Below, piece by piece: positions 12,101 to 23,017 of a stretch of DNA of 64,000 nucleotides. This DNA is from Dolomedes plantarius (taxonomy: Eukaryota; Arthropoda; Arachnida; Araneae; Dolomedidae), in contig OU015500.1 of the NCBI GenBank assembly GCA_907164885.2, positions 50,685,033-50,749,032 of the forward strand, in the 5' to 3' direction. Made by a program: the position numbers and the translations under genes. Numbering within the stretch: position 1 is the first letter of the stretch; the number at the start of each line of letters is the position of its first letter. Under the pieces are notes generated by a model that ran no database searches, was not told the DNA's origin, and saw nothing but the letters and a program-made list of their open reading frames with translations.

Positions 12101-12392
12101 GCTGGCTCTTTAAGCCAGCAAAAGGTTTTCGCAGATTTGTTAAAAGCTACAAGGCATTTTCTTATGCTGACTTTTTCTTATCCTTTCACTACGTTTTACA
12201 ATGCATAAAGAATCTTGAAATGCCTTGTAGCTTTTAACAAATCTGCGAAAACCTTTTGCTGGCTTTGCTGGCTCTTTAAGCCAGCAAAAGGTTTTCGCAG
12301 ATTTGTTAAAAGCTACAAGGCATTTCAAGATTCTTTATGCATTGTAAAACGTAGTGAAAGGATAAGAAAAAGTCAGCATAAGAAAATGCCTT
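12101..12392. repeat. Perfect 113 bp inverted repeat plus 59 bp direct repeat
   Basis: The left arm 12151-12263 and right arm 12280-12392 are exact reverse complements over 113 bases, separated by 16 bases. A 59-base direct copy of the right arm's start, with part of the spacer, lies at 12101-12159 (again at 12267-12325). The three-copy pattern explains why the same peptide can be read from both strands here; those ORFs are by-products and not genes. The structure sits near the left end of the Tigger element. Confidence 0.95.
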
Positions 12393-13756
12393 TTACATAA
12401 GTTTAAAAGATTGTTAGAAAAGGGAAACGTACGCAATAAAAATATATTTATGGTAAAGAGGGGAAAACGTTGGAGAATAGCTCGGTGTCCTTTGACTCAG
12501 TAATCGATGAATTAGCCCCATAAGAAAGGCCCAGTAGTAAGCTAGAATCGCGGCTAGTTAAAAGACCCCCCATGATAAAAGAGTTGCGTTGGACGAGGGT
12601 CAGTCGAAAAAGCCCCTTTAGAATAAGGAATAAGAATTGAAAGGATTGTAGTGAAATTTACGCAACAATAGCAGTATTGTCGGATCATGGTCAGGAAAAG
12701 ATGTTATAAAACTGACCAGGTGTTAGAAATAAAATATAAGAAAATGTAGAAAGGAGCAGGGGAAAAATGTGAAAGAATATGAAAATGTTTAGTATAGGTC
12801 CAATGAGAAGTGTGATTTTAATAAAAGAGAAATATTAGGGCCACTAGAAAGGGTTTTAAGACGTAGGTGGAGTTTATATGGAGAAGAAAATACTGTGATT
12901 GGAAGGTGAAAACATGTATGCAAAAAGTTGAGATAAATATTAAGGGGTAGAAATGATACACATATGGAGAAAAAGTTTTTTCAAGAGATAGAGAGAAAGT
13001 TTTTCAGAGAGTTGAGATCAGACGAGATTCTTTCGCAGTGAGGAAAGGGCCTCCGGGCCCCGCTCTGGGGTGGGGTTCTCGAACCCCCCCTGCGAAAAAG
13101 ATGGAACAATATTAATGTTCCCGTAGCAACGCCGATTTGGGGTAAGTCAGTCTTTACATTTCTGTTGCCTGTTGACAGTACTATTTTAAGATTTAAATTT
13201 AAATTAAAATCCCGAGAATGATACATACCTTGTTTTATCCGGTGAGGACCCAATTTGATCAAATAATCATTTTAATACTGTAATTTAACTGTTTATTTGT
13301 GTAATAAATATTCGTTGTTAATTTTTAAATATTGGTCCTCATCATTTATATAAAAACATTTAAGTGGTGTCTTTCTTCTCTACAGTGTTTACATGCTGGG
13401 GTTAAAACGAACCTGGGTAATTAAGTAATGGGTAATAACCAATTAGTAATCAAACCCTGTGAATATTTTAACTTTAATCTTATAAAACCTTAAACGGCAT
13501 AAATCCCAATAAAACGCTCCAGCACACACACACACAAATATATACTTGTACACATATATAAACACACAGGCACATATATACATAATTTACCATTAAATAC
13601 TCTTTAATTTACGTTATTTATCATTTAATAAAATTATTTTTTATAATTTTAAAAATACTCAATTTCTAGATTTATAAGTAACCACACATGATTATAGAAA
13701 GAGAAGAAAAAAATCCAATATTTGTAACAACATACCTGCTAAACAGTTTTCACATT

Positions 13757-15249
13757 TCAACTACAGGAAGGCTGCAAGAAAAAGTTTTCTATTGTTGTTT
13801 GACACAATGCAGTTTTCAGGAGGCTGTTTACACCTCTTTCAATACCATAAAATGTCCCGTAAAGTTCTTCAGAAGCTCCTCTATATTCAAGAGTCCTTCT
13901 AAGAATACTCAACGCTTCTCTGGATTCTTTTGCTGATGGTGGTTTCCCAGGGAATACGTCATTCATTTCATCCTCGTCCTCAGTTTTATTGAGTTTTTTT
14001 AATTTCTTTGACGATTTCATCTTCTGTCATTTCTTCCGAAGTCTGTAGATTTTCGTCAATTTCAACCCACTCACGAAGTGATTCCTCAACAGGATCAGTT
14101 TCTGCTTGACTTAATGAGTCATGAGTCTCACAAATAAATCCTGCTTTACGGAAGCAATTAACAATGCAGTGATTTGAAACCATTTTCCAGGCACTTGCAA
14201 TCATATGTATATCATCAAGCAAAGTGATTCTTTTACTTATTTCTGACGCAGATCCCTTTCCTTCGTCGATCGCGTCAACAATTCTTTGTTGCAAGTCAGA
14301 GCGATATAGCGTTTTAAAAGTTTTTATGATTCCTTGATCAAGAGGTTGTATTACTGATGTTGTATTCGGGGGCAAAAATCAGAGCTCTATATTTGTGAGC
14401 TTTACAACTGGATGAGTCGGACAGTTGACCAAAATCAAAACAATTTTTTCTTTCCCAGAAAGCTCGTTATCCCACTTTACAAGGAAGTTAGTAAAGATCC
14501 TGCTACACATCCAAGCATTTTTTGAATTTTCGTAAGACATAGGGAGAGTTTTTATTTTCGTAAAGCATCGTGGAGATTTACTCTTACCTATAACTAGGCA
14601 TTTTCTTTACGCCCCCAGTCATATTTGTCGCCAAAAGAACTGTAACGGGTTCTTTTTGTTTTTTCCCAACAGAAGACAAATCTGTTTTGAACATCATCAT
14701 TCGATCAGGCATCGCTCTAAAATAAAGCCCAGTTTCATCTGTATTAAAAATTTGGTGTGAGGCGTAGTTTTTCCTTATTGCAGGCAAGCAATCAGAAAGC
14801 CATTTTTGAGCTGATTCCGTATCCGCATTTTGCTTCTCACCGTAATGTTTTTTATAAACAATATTGTTTCTCTCCTTCCATCGGGTAAGCCAACCTTCCG
14901 TAGCACAAAAATTGGTTTCTCCCAATTTTTTTGCAAAATCTTCAGCCTTTTGCAGCAACACAGTTCTGTTGATAGGTGCATTCATCATTCGGGCTTCAGT
15001 AAACCACTGCAAGAGAGCCTCTTCTACTTCGACTGATTTTCCATCGCGCTTCCTTTTTCGATCAAGATTTCCATTTTTGCTAATGGTACCCGAAATTTCT
15101 TTTCGACATTTTAAAATTTTACTAAGCGTAGACTGAGTTAAACCCAAACAAGAGGCAGCTTCTCTTTGACTACACTTTGGAAGAGCATCATATCTAATTA
15201 ACAAGTTCTGTTTTTCAGAAAAACTAGGAGTTTTCCTTGTTTTTATCAT
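13757..15249 (-). pseudogene. Tigger transposase, inactivated
   Basis: The ATG at 15249 opens a CENP-B type helix-turn-helix (SFSEKQNLL, CSQREAASCLGLTQSTLSK), a second DNA-binding part (WFTEARMMNAPI, GWLTRWKERNNI) and the first catalytic block FNTDETGLYFR. Near 14590 a one-base shift changes frame; then IGKSKSPRCF and NAWMC follow. The second catalytic block reads LILVNCPTHP where relatives have LLLDNCPAH, so the Asp is Val. An in-frame stop precedes LPPNTTSVIQPLDQG, which keeps the third acidic residue. The C-terminus (13757-14020) is in another frame. One lost catalytic Asp, one stop and two frameshifts make it dead. Confidence 0.85.
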
Positions 15250-15367
15250 ATTTGAATTCGATTATCAAAATGTTCTAACACTAACTGGCAATTTTGTTAG
15301 AAAACTAAAGTGAACACTAGCGACGAATGCTCATTACAGTCTCAGACGAAGATTCACCTTATAGCTT

Positions 15368-15406
15368 ACGTTTCACGGTTTGATGCTGAATCAAACCGTG
15401 AAACGT
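15368..15406. repeat. Perfect 17 bp hairpin with 5-base loop
   Basis: ACGTTTCACGGTTTGAT is followed by GCTGA and its exact reverse complement. It lies just upstream of the Tigger transposase start (minus strand), together with further ATTCAGCA repeats up to about 15480. This could be a transposase-binding subterminal array; no function is shown. Confidence 0.85.
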
Positions 15407-15980
15407 TTGATTCAGCATCTGGTTCATCTGATTCAGCAAAATGGATCCGTTTACGTTTCACAGTTTGAAGTGCTGAATCCACTGTCCCGTTTGCTTAAGC
15501 GATGGTGGACACTTCGCGAAGATTTATGTGTTTCAGGGTCCAGAAATCCGCAACTAGGAAGTAAGTGGTGGGAAAAAAGGAGTGCCTGTCTGGAGAAAAG
15601 TGAAATCGGACCCGGGAGGGTTAGATGCCCATGGGTAAAGCGAATAAGACAGTGTTTAGCAAAAGCGTATAAGGCGAAACTCTTATGTTATGTCTAAAGG
15701 AATGTATTTTACGACTGTTTTCCACCCCAAAGTTTTATCAATCTTTCTTTTCAAAAACTTAAGAAAGAATTTCGTACCTTTTGAGAGTTCAAGTGGCTTT
15801 TTTTTGGAAGAATGAAAGGGAGGCGAAGATTGCAAACTGATTCTTATAACCGGTGGATTGATTCTTTAAAGCGGAAATTTTAACATGGAAATAATACATT
15901 TGTTTTTGCTTTTGCGATATTGATTCTTATAAACGGTTGATTCTTATAACCACTGATCACTATAAGAGGTGGTTACTGTA

Positions 15981-16326
15981 TTCTATACTCAATGTTCCTT
16001 TTTACGTCATAAACGACCGGATTCACCATGAACTCCGTATTCGTCCTGTTCTTCCAGCCATTAAAAGGTTGGCTTACAAATTTTACAAGGGTATTTTGAC
16101 CATCCCTAATCCTATTCTGCATATTCTTCCAACTTATGATCCTGGCGTTGCAAGCTCGGCCAAACGGCCCAGAGCCTTATTACAACGTCCAGACATCTCA
16201 CTCCCTGGACTCCTAAATTCTCGCTGCTTGGCCACGCCTCCCAGCAATCCTTTCGCGCAGTTTTTAATTATTAACTTAATAAGTTCCATGCATTTGGGCA
16301 CGCGTTGGTTAACCATTCTTTTTTAA
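15981..16326 (+). pseudogene. LINE ORF2, 3' part after the Tigger insertion
   Basis: Begins directly at the right TA of the Tigger element and continues the ORF2 frame: SILNVPFYVIN, then RIRPVLPAIKRLAYKF, the C-terminal tail that follows the RT and thumb in Jockey-type ORF2 proteins. The frame ends with TAA at 16324-16326. Confidence 0.7.
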
Positions 16327-17593
16327 TTAGATCCTTCTCTTAATTTCTTAATTTATTCATACATTGAGCCACAACCTACTTATCTCAAGGGCTAATTCCT
16401 TGGTTTACTATTCTCTCCTCCCCATTCAGGGGTAGCCTTTTACTTCTTCTCCTCGCCCATAGATGGCGCCAGGGAACCCCCTCCCCATCCCATGTCAGGG
16501 TTCGCTCCATGCAAACATCATTTCTCGCTAAGTCATCGTCAAGGGTCCACGCACATATGTTGCACGCGTTCTTGGTTTGCCTCACGTTGGAGGTAACGAA
16601 TACCTCTCGCCGGTCTCTAAGCCAGGACGGATTCAATCCAGGCTTTCAACCGAGAGTCTCTTCCAAATTATGTGGCCTATTGGCAAATTTTAATCCGCAA
16701 CTCCACTATATGTTCATATCCTTATCCGTTCGGAGTTTAAAGCACGCGCTTCGCGCGTGCTAGGTACTCCGTAAACCAAACTACCTTGACCTTGAACTTT
16801 CATTATCCGCTTGCTCATCTGCCCAGCTGCCTGCCGATGTCGACCGCTTCGAGTGCCCGTTCCCTACCGTGGCTGGACTCGCCGCCGATGGATGAATGAA
16901 GATGCCGCGCCTGTTCCGACAGAGGAAAAGCGAAAAGCCACCTGTTTTTCAACGAAGTCTGGAATGTTTTTTAGTTCTAAGCAGGACTCGCGTAACTCTT
17001 TTATATCTTGCTATTATTTTGTTATCATTTTGTCACGAACGGAAAATTAAAACTGTTCAAATTTAATAATGTTTCAGTGATATTTTTACCTCACCTCCAC
17101 ACACATACCTCAATATTTTTTCAACAATTTTAGTTAGATTGAATAAGTTGTTTCTTTTCAATATTTTTGGCTTAATTTCTATAGAGCGCTCCTGCGCAAT
17201 TTCACTCTTTTTTTTATTTTTCAATAGAATCTTTTTCATGATTCCCAACAAATTGCATACATTGATCGTTGTATTAATTGTAAATTTATATATATATATA
17301 TATTAAAAGTAATATTAAAAATAAGAAATCGAACACAATTCTTTATAAAGAACTATTAAAAGTAATATTAAAAATACAATAATAAACAGAAATTAAAAAA
17401 TTATCATCTTAATAGAATGCTTTAGGTATAATCACATGAAAGCCACACGTGAGCACATGAAAGTCACGAGTGTTGGCTATTTAGAAATATTCAATTTAAC
17501 ACTTTTAAAATTTTAGAAAATATTGCGGTTATGTTAGGTATTCGTTTTGAAATGCGCGCTAACATACAGACAGTTTTGTACATATCACTACAC
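16327..17593. other. Probable LINE 3' UTR, then AT-rich sequence
   Basis: From 16327 to about 17050 the sequence is richer in G+C than its surroundings and resembles a LINE untranslated tail; it has several short ORFs without motifs. After about 17060 it is AT-rich with a short (TA)n run near 17290. No gene is seen. Confidence 0.4.
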
Positions 17594-17909
17594 CAGTAGC
17601 GTACGCAGAAATTTTCAAAGGAGGGGGTTATAGTCCAGTCAAATTAGGTTTTCATTTCGCATTAAATGAAGGGGTTGAGATTTTTTCAGGAATGTGTAGG
17701 GGTTGGTCCCCTGAACAACGCCTAATAAAGTCCCCTCGATTTCAGGCGCCGCAGGGGGTGGAGTGGGGGTCCAAAGGTCACTTTTTTTCAGTTTTCGGCG
17801 TTTATCTCAAAAACAGGGTGTGGCACAGAAAATTGTCAAACCCAAAAATTAAAGCTTATAAAATTCCCTTCCAAATGGTATATCCATGTTTGTACCCAAG
17901 TGTTACCGT

Positions 17910-19053
17910 AGACATAGACATAGACATGGTACATTAACGAGGCACCAGAAAGCAGGGCTCCATATCCTCGGTATGGATAATTTTTTGTGGCTATATTTCC
18001 GTTCGCAGGATTAAAAGAAAAGTGTTGACTTGAAAGTTAGAATAATAATAAAAATATTAATAATAATAATAAATAAATAAATAAAAATAAATAATACTAA
18101 TACTAGAAAAAAATAAATAAGTAAATAATGTGGCAGGTTTTATTTAAAAAAAATTACGGTAGCAGACGATTAAGCAAAAATTGGTAAGGATAGTCTTGAG
18201 GTCCATCCATCAAAAAAACGCAGGTCAGAACCAGAAGCAACGGCAAATGTAAATTAAAATTTAGAAGAGGTTGGAGGGAGAGTTAAGAAAGGGGAAGGAG
18301 ACCAGGGTGAATATTCAAAGTGGCCTTAGGACGCCTATAGCATTTCCTTGGGTCGTAGTCGGGGAGGTTAGCTATTTCTTCGTTGTCTATTGAATATAAT
18401 CTTATGTAGAAGTTAGATGCGAGATCTTTAATGTGTTGCCGAATGGGTTCGATTCTCAGATCCCTGTGAATAAGTACGTTTGTAAGGTACCAGGGTGCCT
18501 TCCTAATACCGCGGTGTTTTATTTTGAATTGTCTGCAATAGCTGGATATGGGTGTCAGCCGCTGAGCCCCAAACAGGAACGGCGTACAACAGGATGGAAC
18601 GCAGTACGGTTTTATACAAGAGTAGTTTGTTATCTAAACCCTTTTGATTCTGGTACAGGAGGTGGGCGATATCCTTACGGGCTTAAAAAAAATTTTCTTA
18701 TGTTATGTTCAATATTTTTCTTTCACGTCAGTCGACTATCGAGGTAAATTCCTAGGTATTTGCCCTCTCTCTAAAAGTGAACTAGTTGATTGCATACTGT
18801 GACCGGAGGAGGTGGAATTCTATTGTAACTGAAAAAAATAGCTTTAGATTTTGAAGGACTTAACTTGAGCCTCCACCGTTCGAACCATCGTTCAAGAATT
18901 CCAATATGTCTCTGTAGGAACTTGTGCATATATTTAACATTTTGATACTTAGGTAGTATTGCCGTGTCATCCGCAAACATGGCTAGTGTAGTGAATGGAG
19001 AGTTAGGAATGTAATTCATAAAAATATTAAAAAGGATAGGTGCTAACTTAGAG
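17910..19053 (-). mobile_element. 5'-truncated LINE fragment inserted in the foldback arm
   Basis: Flanked by a perfect 15 bp target duplication CCCAAGTGTTACCGT (17895-17909 and 19054-19068), typical of target-primed insertion. The minus strand is sense: it starts within the reverse transcriptase and ends at the left with a short tandem repeat, (ATGTCT)3. No poly(A) is seen. Low-complexity (AAT/AAAT)n sequence lies at about 18040-18125. Confidence 0.85.
18771..19053 (-). pseudogene. Reverse transcriptase fragment (Jockey-like)
   Basis: The translation has GSKLAPILFNIFMNYIP and the catalytic block TLAMFADDTAIL, followed by LERWFERWRLKLSPSKSKA. These match RT blocks from the PQGS region through FADD to the thumb. 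Beyond the stop at 18771 the continuation GKYLGIYLDSRLT can still be read toward 18690. It is broken by stops and truncated at its 5' side by incomplete reverse transcription. Confidence 0.75.
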
Positions 19054-19522
19054 CCCAAGTGTTACCGTTTTCGAGATATGAGCCGTTGAATATGAAATTT
19101 TTTCAAAAAAAAGTTGTAGCGGTTCAGGTATCTCGTCAAACTTCCTCTTCTAACTTTTTCCCCTTCCATTTCTCAGAAAACTCGTGATAGAGAAAGTCGT
19201 AGAGCGAAAGATTTCCTTCAAAAATGTATGAAGTTATGCTAATTTATCTTCACCAGGTAAATAGTTCGAGCGTTTTGAAGTTTAGGGGTACTTTTCAACA
19301 TTTTGCTAGTAAAATGCTCGTCACTCAAGTTTCGTTTCCAAGGTTAGTAACTCTCTTAATCACTTTGTGTGCTGTTTAATTAGATACGTATAGTATTCAT
19401 AACCCATATAAATAATAAATTATGTATACCTGTACGTATAATGTATATCTCCTAATATACAGAAGAACACTTGGAGGAAGTAAGAAAACAGTACAAAGGA
19501 GGAAGTAAGAAAACAAACCAAA

Positions 19523-20217
19523 ATGTATAAAAGTATCACTTTAACTCAGATCATTTTGGAAAATTTAGATACCACACCATATGAAAAAGAAGTAGTAGTT
19601 CAGTTACTTCTGACCTCAGTAGAAATTACTCCACATCACATTTCCACAAATACCTCCCTTGCCAGCATTCAGTGGAAATTGAGCAACGAATTGTCATGTC
19701 TCAAAGATAATGGGCCAACAGCAGCTTTGTGGGTCCAGTACTTTGAAATGGTGGTGTTGATGAAAAAATTCATTGCAGCACAGCGCAACTGGGAAGATCA
19801 TATGACAAGCGCCCAACTGATGATACCTTACTTCCATGCCAGCGGGCATTTTCATCATGCAAAGTGTAGTCACCTATATGTACAAGACATGCTGGGACTA
19901 ACAACTCGCCACCTTCAACTTAAACAGGATTTTATAGATCGTGGATACTTCACTGTCAACAGAACTGGAACACCAATGGTTGGTGTGTGGTCTGACATGG
20001 CAATTGAGGGGACACTCATGTGTGACATGAAGAGTGAAGGAGAATTAACACGTTGACGAGGCTTTAGTGATTCGGTGTTGGCGAAATGGGTTGGGGGAGC
20101 ACGCACAGCTACAGCAATATGTAGTTCACTTGAGATGTTTTGTGGTGTCCATACTGCAAGAGGACTACTTCTTCTTTTTCATATGGTGTGGTATCTAAAT
20201 TTTCCAAAATGATCTGA
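19523..20217 (+). pseudogene. Unknown-function ORF carried by the foldback-like element
   Basis: ATG at 19523 (aaaATGt) opens 177 codons, then a TGA at 20054 where the frame would continue RGFSDSVLAKWVGG to a stop near 20217. Noticeable blocks: LWVQYFEMVVLMKKFI, MIPYFHASGHFHHAK, HLYVQDMLGL and VGVWSDMAIEG. I recall similar blocks (YF.A.GH..Y.K.....L..M, ...DL.IEQ..M, LTRGRG) from many uncharacterised arthropod and cnidarian predicted proteins, but I cannot name the family or a reaction. There is no signal peptide or membrane segment. The first 23-24 codons lie inside the inverted arm, so they also occur at the other end in reverse. It may be a captured host exon, or a fragment of the autonomous partner's protein. 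Confidence 0.5.
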
Positions 20218-21096
20218 GTTAAAGTGATACTTTTATACATTTTGGTTTGTTTTTTTACTTCCTCCTTTGTACTACAAGTGTTCTTCTGTATATTATGAGA
20301 TATACATTATACGTACAGGTACACATAATTTATTATTTATATGGGTTGTGAATACTATACGTATCTAATTAAACAGCATACAAAGTGATTAAGAGAGTTA
20401 CAGACCATGGAAACGAAACGTGAGTGACGAGCATTTTACAAGCAAAATGTTGAAAAGAACCCCTAAACTTCAAAACGCTCTAACTATTTACTTGGTGAAG
20501 ATAAATTAGCATAACACAATACATTTTTGGAATGAAATTTTTCGCGCTACAACTTTCTCTATCACAAGTTTTCTGAGAAATGGAAGGGGAAAAAGTTAGA
20601 AGAGGAAGTTTGACGAGATACCTGAACCGCTACCACTTTTTTTGAAAAATTTTCATATTCAACGGCTCATATCTCGAAAACGGTAACACTTGGGTACAAA
20701 CATGGATATACCATTTGGAAGGAAATTTTATAAGCTTTAATTTTTGGGCATGACATTTTTCTTTGCGACGCACCGTTTTTGAGATAAACGCCAAAAACTG
20801 AAAAAAGTGACCTCATAACCCCCCCCCCCCCGCGGTGCCTGAAATCGAGGGAACTTTATTATGCGTTGCTGAAGGGACCATCCCCTACACATTCCTGATA
20901 AAATCTCAACCCCTTCATTTAATGCATGATTCGCTGCCATTTTGAGCTAATTTGACTGGACTATTACTATGAAAGAGTAGTTTTGAGCAATCAGTGCAAA
21001 GCGTAAACCTAATTAAATAATATATGTAATCAGAACCATTTGGGGGGGGCTTATAACCCCCATCAACTTCCCCTTGCGTACGCCACTGCACTACAC

Positions 21097-23017
21097 ATGC
21101 GTCGAGTTTGCAAGTTTCTGAAAATACTAAATTTGGCATCATTGTAATATCTGGTTAAAATATATATATTATACGGTTAAAATATAAATATATATATTAA
21201 AAAATAATATAATGAAAAACTGTTTTACTGTGAAAAAGATTCTCTGATTCAATTTTTCTTAAATTAACGACGATGAATGAATAACGGTGAATGAATGACT
21301 CACTCGTGTTTACATTTTCAAGTTCTGAGTATATAAAAGGAATACTTCTTATTAATTTAAATGAAACGCTATAACTCGAAAGGTGGCGGAAAAGAGATAA
21401 TTTTCTAATGAATAGGAATATCACAAAGAAAATGCGTTACAATGAAAGGATATTTTATGCTGCGAACAGTTTTAAATGGTGGCGAGCTGTTTTGAATCTG
21501 TCATAACCGTTTATTACAGTCGTTTAAAAATCGAAATAAAGTTGCTTTGTGTCTATATTACGTTGTTTGTAATAAATTATTTGGGTTTAAATAGCAAATA
21601 ATCTTTTTTAACTTTACTTTTAACTTGTTAAGCCTAACTCATAAAACAAAAAGGATGCCATAGGCTGACATATTTATGAAACGGTCGCTCCAGAAGCGTT
21701 ACAGATGGAGAGACAGATCTGTGCTATTATTAGGATAGATGCAACATACACATGTATAACATAAAAATAAGTGAGCAATGCTCATGCGAGTATGATAGTA
21801 ATTCTTTTAATGTTTCGGAATATGACATATTTAAAAATTTAATAAGCAATTAATTTTAGGTTCCTAATTTGAGAAAAATTATTATTTAGCATTCATCAGA
21901 TGCATGATGCTAAACATATCAGGCACTTCTAAAAAACTATATATTTTCTAAACAGGTTTCAACAGAATTCTGTATACCGATTTCCCATACATTTGATAAT
22001 ATGCAACACATTTAGTTATTATTATACTATTCCATTAAACCTGAGCATTTGAGTATGAAGTAATTTAAATTTTATGTAGAAAAGATTTTAGACACTTGTT
22101 TAAATTTCTTTATAGACATCAAATATAACAGCCTGTTCCTGCTTAAAGATATTTTAAGATAAATGAAGAAAGTAAACACTAATTTTCAAGTAAACAAAGC
22201 TTTTAAAAATTTTTGGGGCCTCTCTAAGACTGTTTCTTTTCCCTATAGATTATGAATTCGAATTCAAAATAATAGAGCATTGTTTACGATAAAAGAAAAA
22301 ATGGCAAGTAATGCGAGATACAGGCGAAATAGAGGTTGCTAATCGAATTCGAGAGTATATATAGAACTTTAATATATGTTGAATACTTTGCATACGATGT
22401 ACTTACATGACATATAGAATAAATTTCGTATTTTTACACAATTGGAAAAATTTGTCTGCTTATATATTGCAGTATAATGAGATCATTCTGATGCGAATTT
22501 TATGATGATCAATTTTGATTTTGAAAATCTTTTATTTGAAATTCCAAATTAAATGTTCTTCGATTTGTTTGAATCAATTAAAAAAAAAAGTTATAATGAG
22601 ACACGTTGACACATTGAGAAAAAAAAACGCCATTTTTAAAATTGCACCAAGTTGCAATTAAAGTAACCACGGTAGGAATTTCAAAACTCGATTGATGGGA
22701 GACAGTTCTGTCCGTAACAGGATGTTCTTCTATGTACAGCCTGCAACAAGATATTTTCTTACTAAAACACAAGATTCAAATTAACCGTGACTATGAAGCT
22801 GTATTAAAAATTACCATATTAACAATTTTTTTATTTTATTTTAAATGTAACTTTCATGAGTTATATTTTCCGTCTGATTATGTCTCTCGTATGCTGACTG
22901 AAATTTAAATACACAGTCAGGCAGGTTTCGAAAAAAGATAAGAATGAAAAAAACACCAACAGGGAACCATTGACATTCAAGATATGTGCTCTAAATCCCA
23001 GATGAATATATATATAT
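21097..23017. other. AT-rich intron sequence, no gene seen
   Basis: Several short ORFs without motifs. A 30-base motif around 21690-21740 (GAGAGACAGATCTGTGC... TATTATTAGGAT) recurs near 33397-33428, so some of this is repeat-derived. Nothing else is recognised. Confidence 0.45.

Larger units (their letters stand above)
11999..15978 (-). mobile_element. Tigger/pogo DNA transposon nested in LINE ORF2
   Basis: A 3980 bp element flanked by TA (11997-11998 and 15979-15980). The ends read CAGTGATTTCCGCTTATAAG and, inward from the right, CAGTAACCACCTCTTATAG, with repeated GATTCTTATAA(G/C)CGG motifs inside both ends. Excision of the element and one TA reconnects ...VLKYSILNVPFYVIN of the LINE. The transposase is on the minus strand. 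A related, shorter copy lies at about 49750-50850. About 1.5 kb left of the transposase (12.4-13.7 kb) is AT-rich with no coding signal. Confidence 0.9.
7290..17060 (+). mobile_element. Jockey-superfamily LINE, interrupted by two DNA transposons
   Basis: A non-LTR retrotransposon with a GC-richer 5' leader (about 7290-7633), ORF1 (zinc-knuckle nucleic acid binding), ORF2 (endonuclease and reverse transcriptase) and a probable 3' UTR after 16326. A 187 bp hAT MITE (11369-11555) and a 3980 bp Tigger element (11999-15978) sit in ORF2; removing both with their target duplications restores a continuous reading frame across each site. The exact outer ends are uncertain: I found no clear target duplication and place the 3' end only loosely. 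Confidence 0.8.
17594..21088. mobile_element. Foldback-like element with hAT-type ends and 0.85-0.9 kb arms
   Basis: Flanked by a perfect 8 bp duplication CACTACAC (17586-17593 and 21089-21096). Ends read CAGTAGCGTACGCA and, inward from the right, CAGTGGCGTACGCA. The left arm (17594-17909 plus 19069-19592, split by a later LINE insertion) is the reverse complement of the right arm (20171-21088) with scattered differences; the left arm lacks about 85 bp found at 20960-21045. Only 578 bp in the middle are unique, and they carry most of the ORF at 19523-20217. The 8 bp duplication and CAG ends suggest mobilisation by a hAT transposase; the long arms are unlike ordinary hAT elements. Confidence 0.85.

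Noticed and set aside
12140..12400. Two nearly identical 61-62 codon ORFs on opposite strands
   Set aside because: They are the two arms of the perfect inverted repeat; no start context or motif supports a protein.
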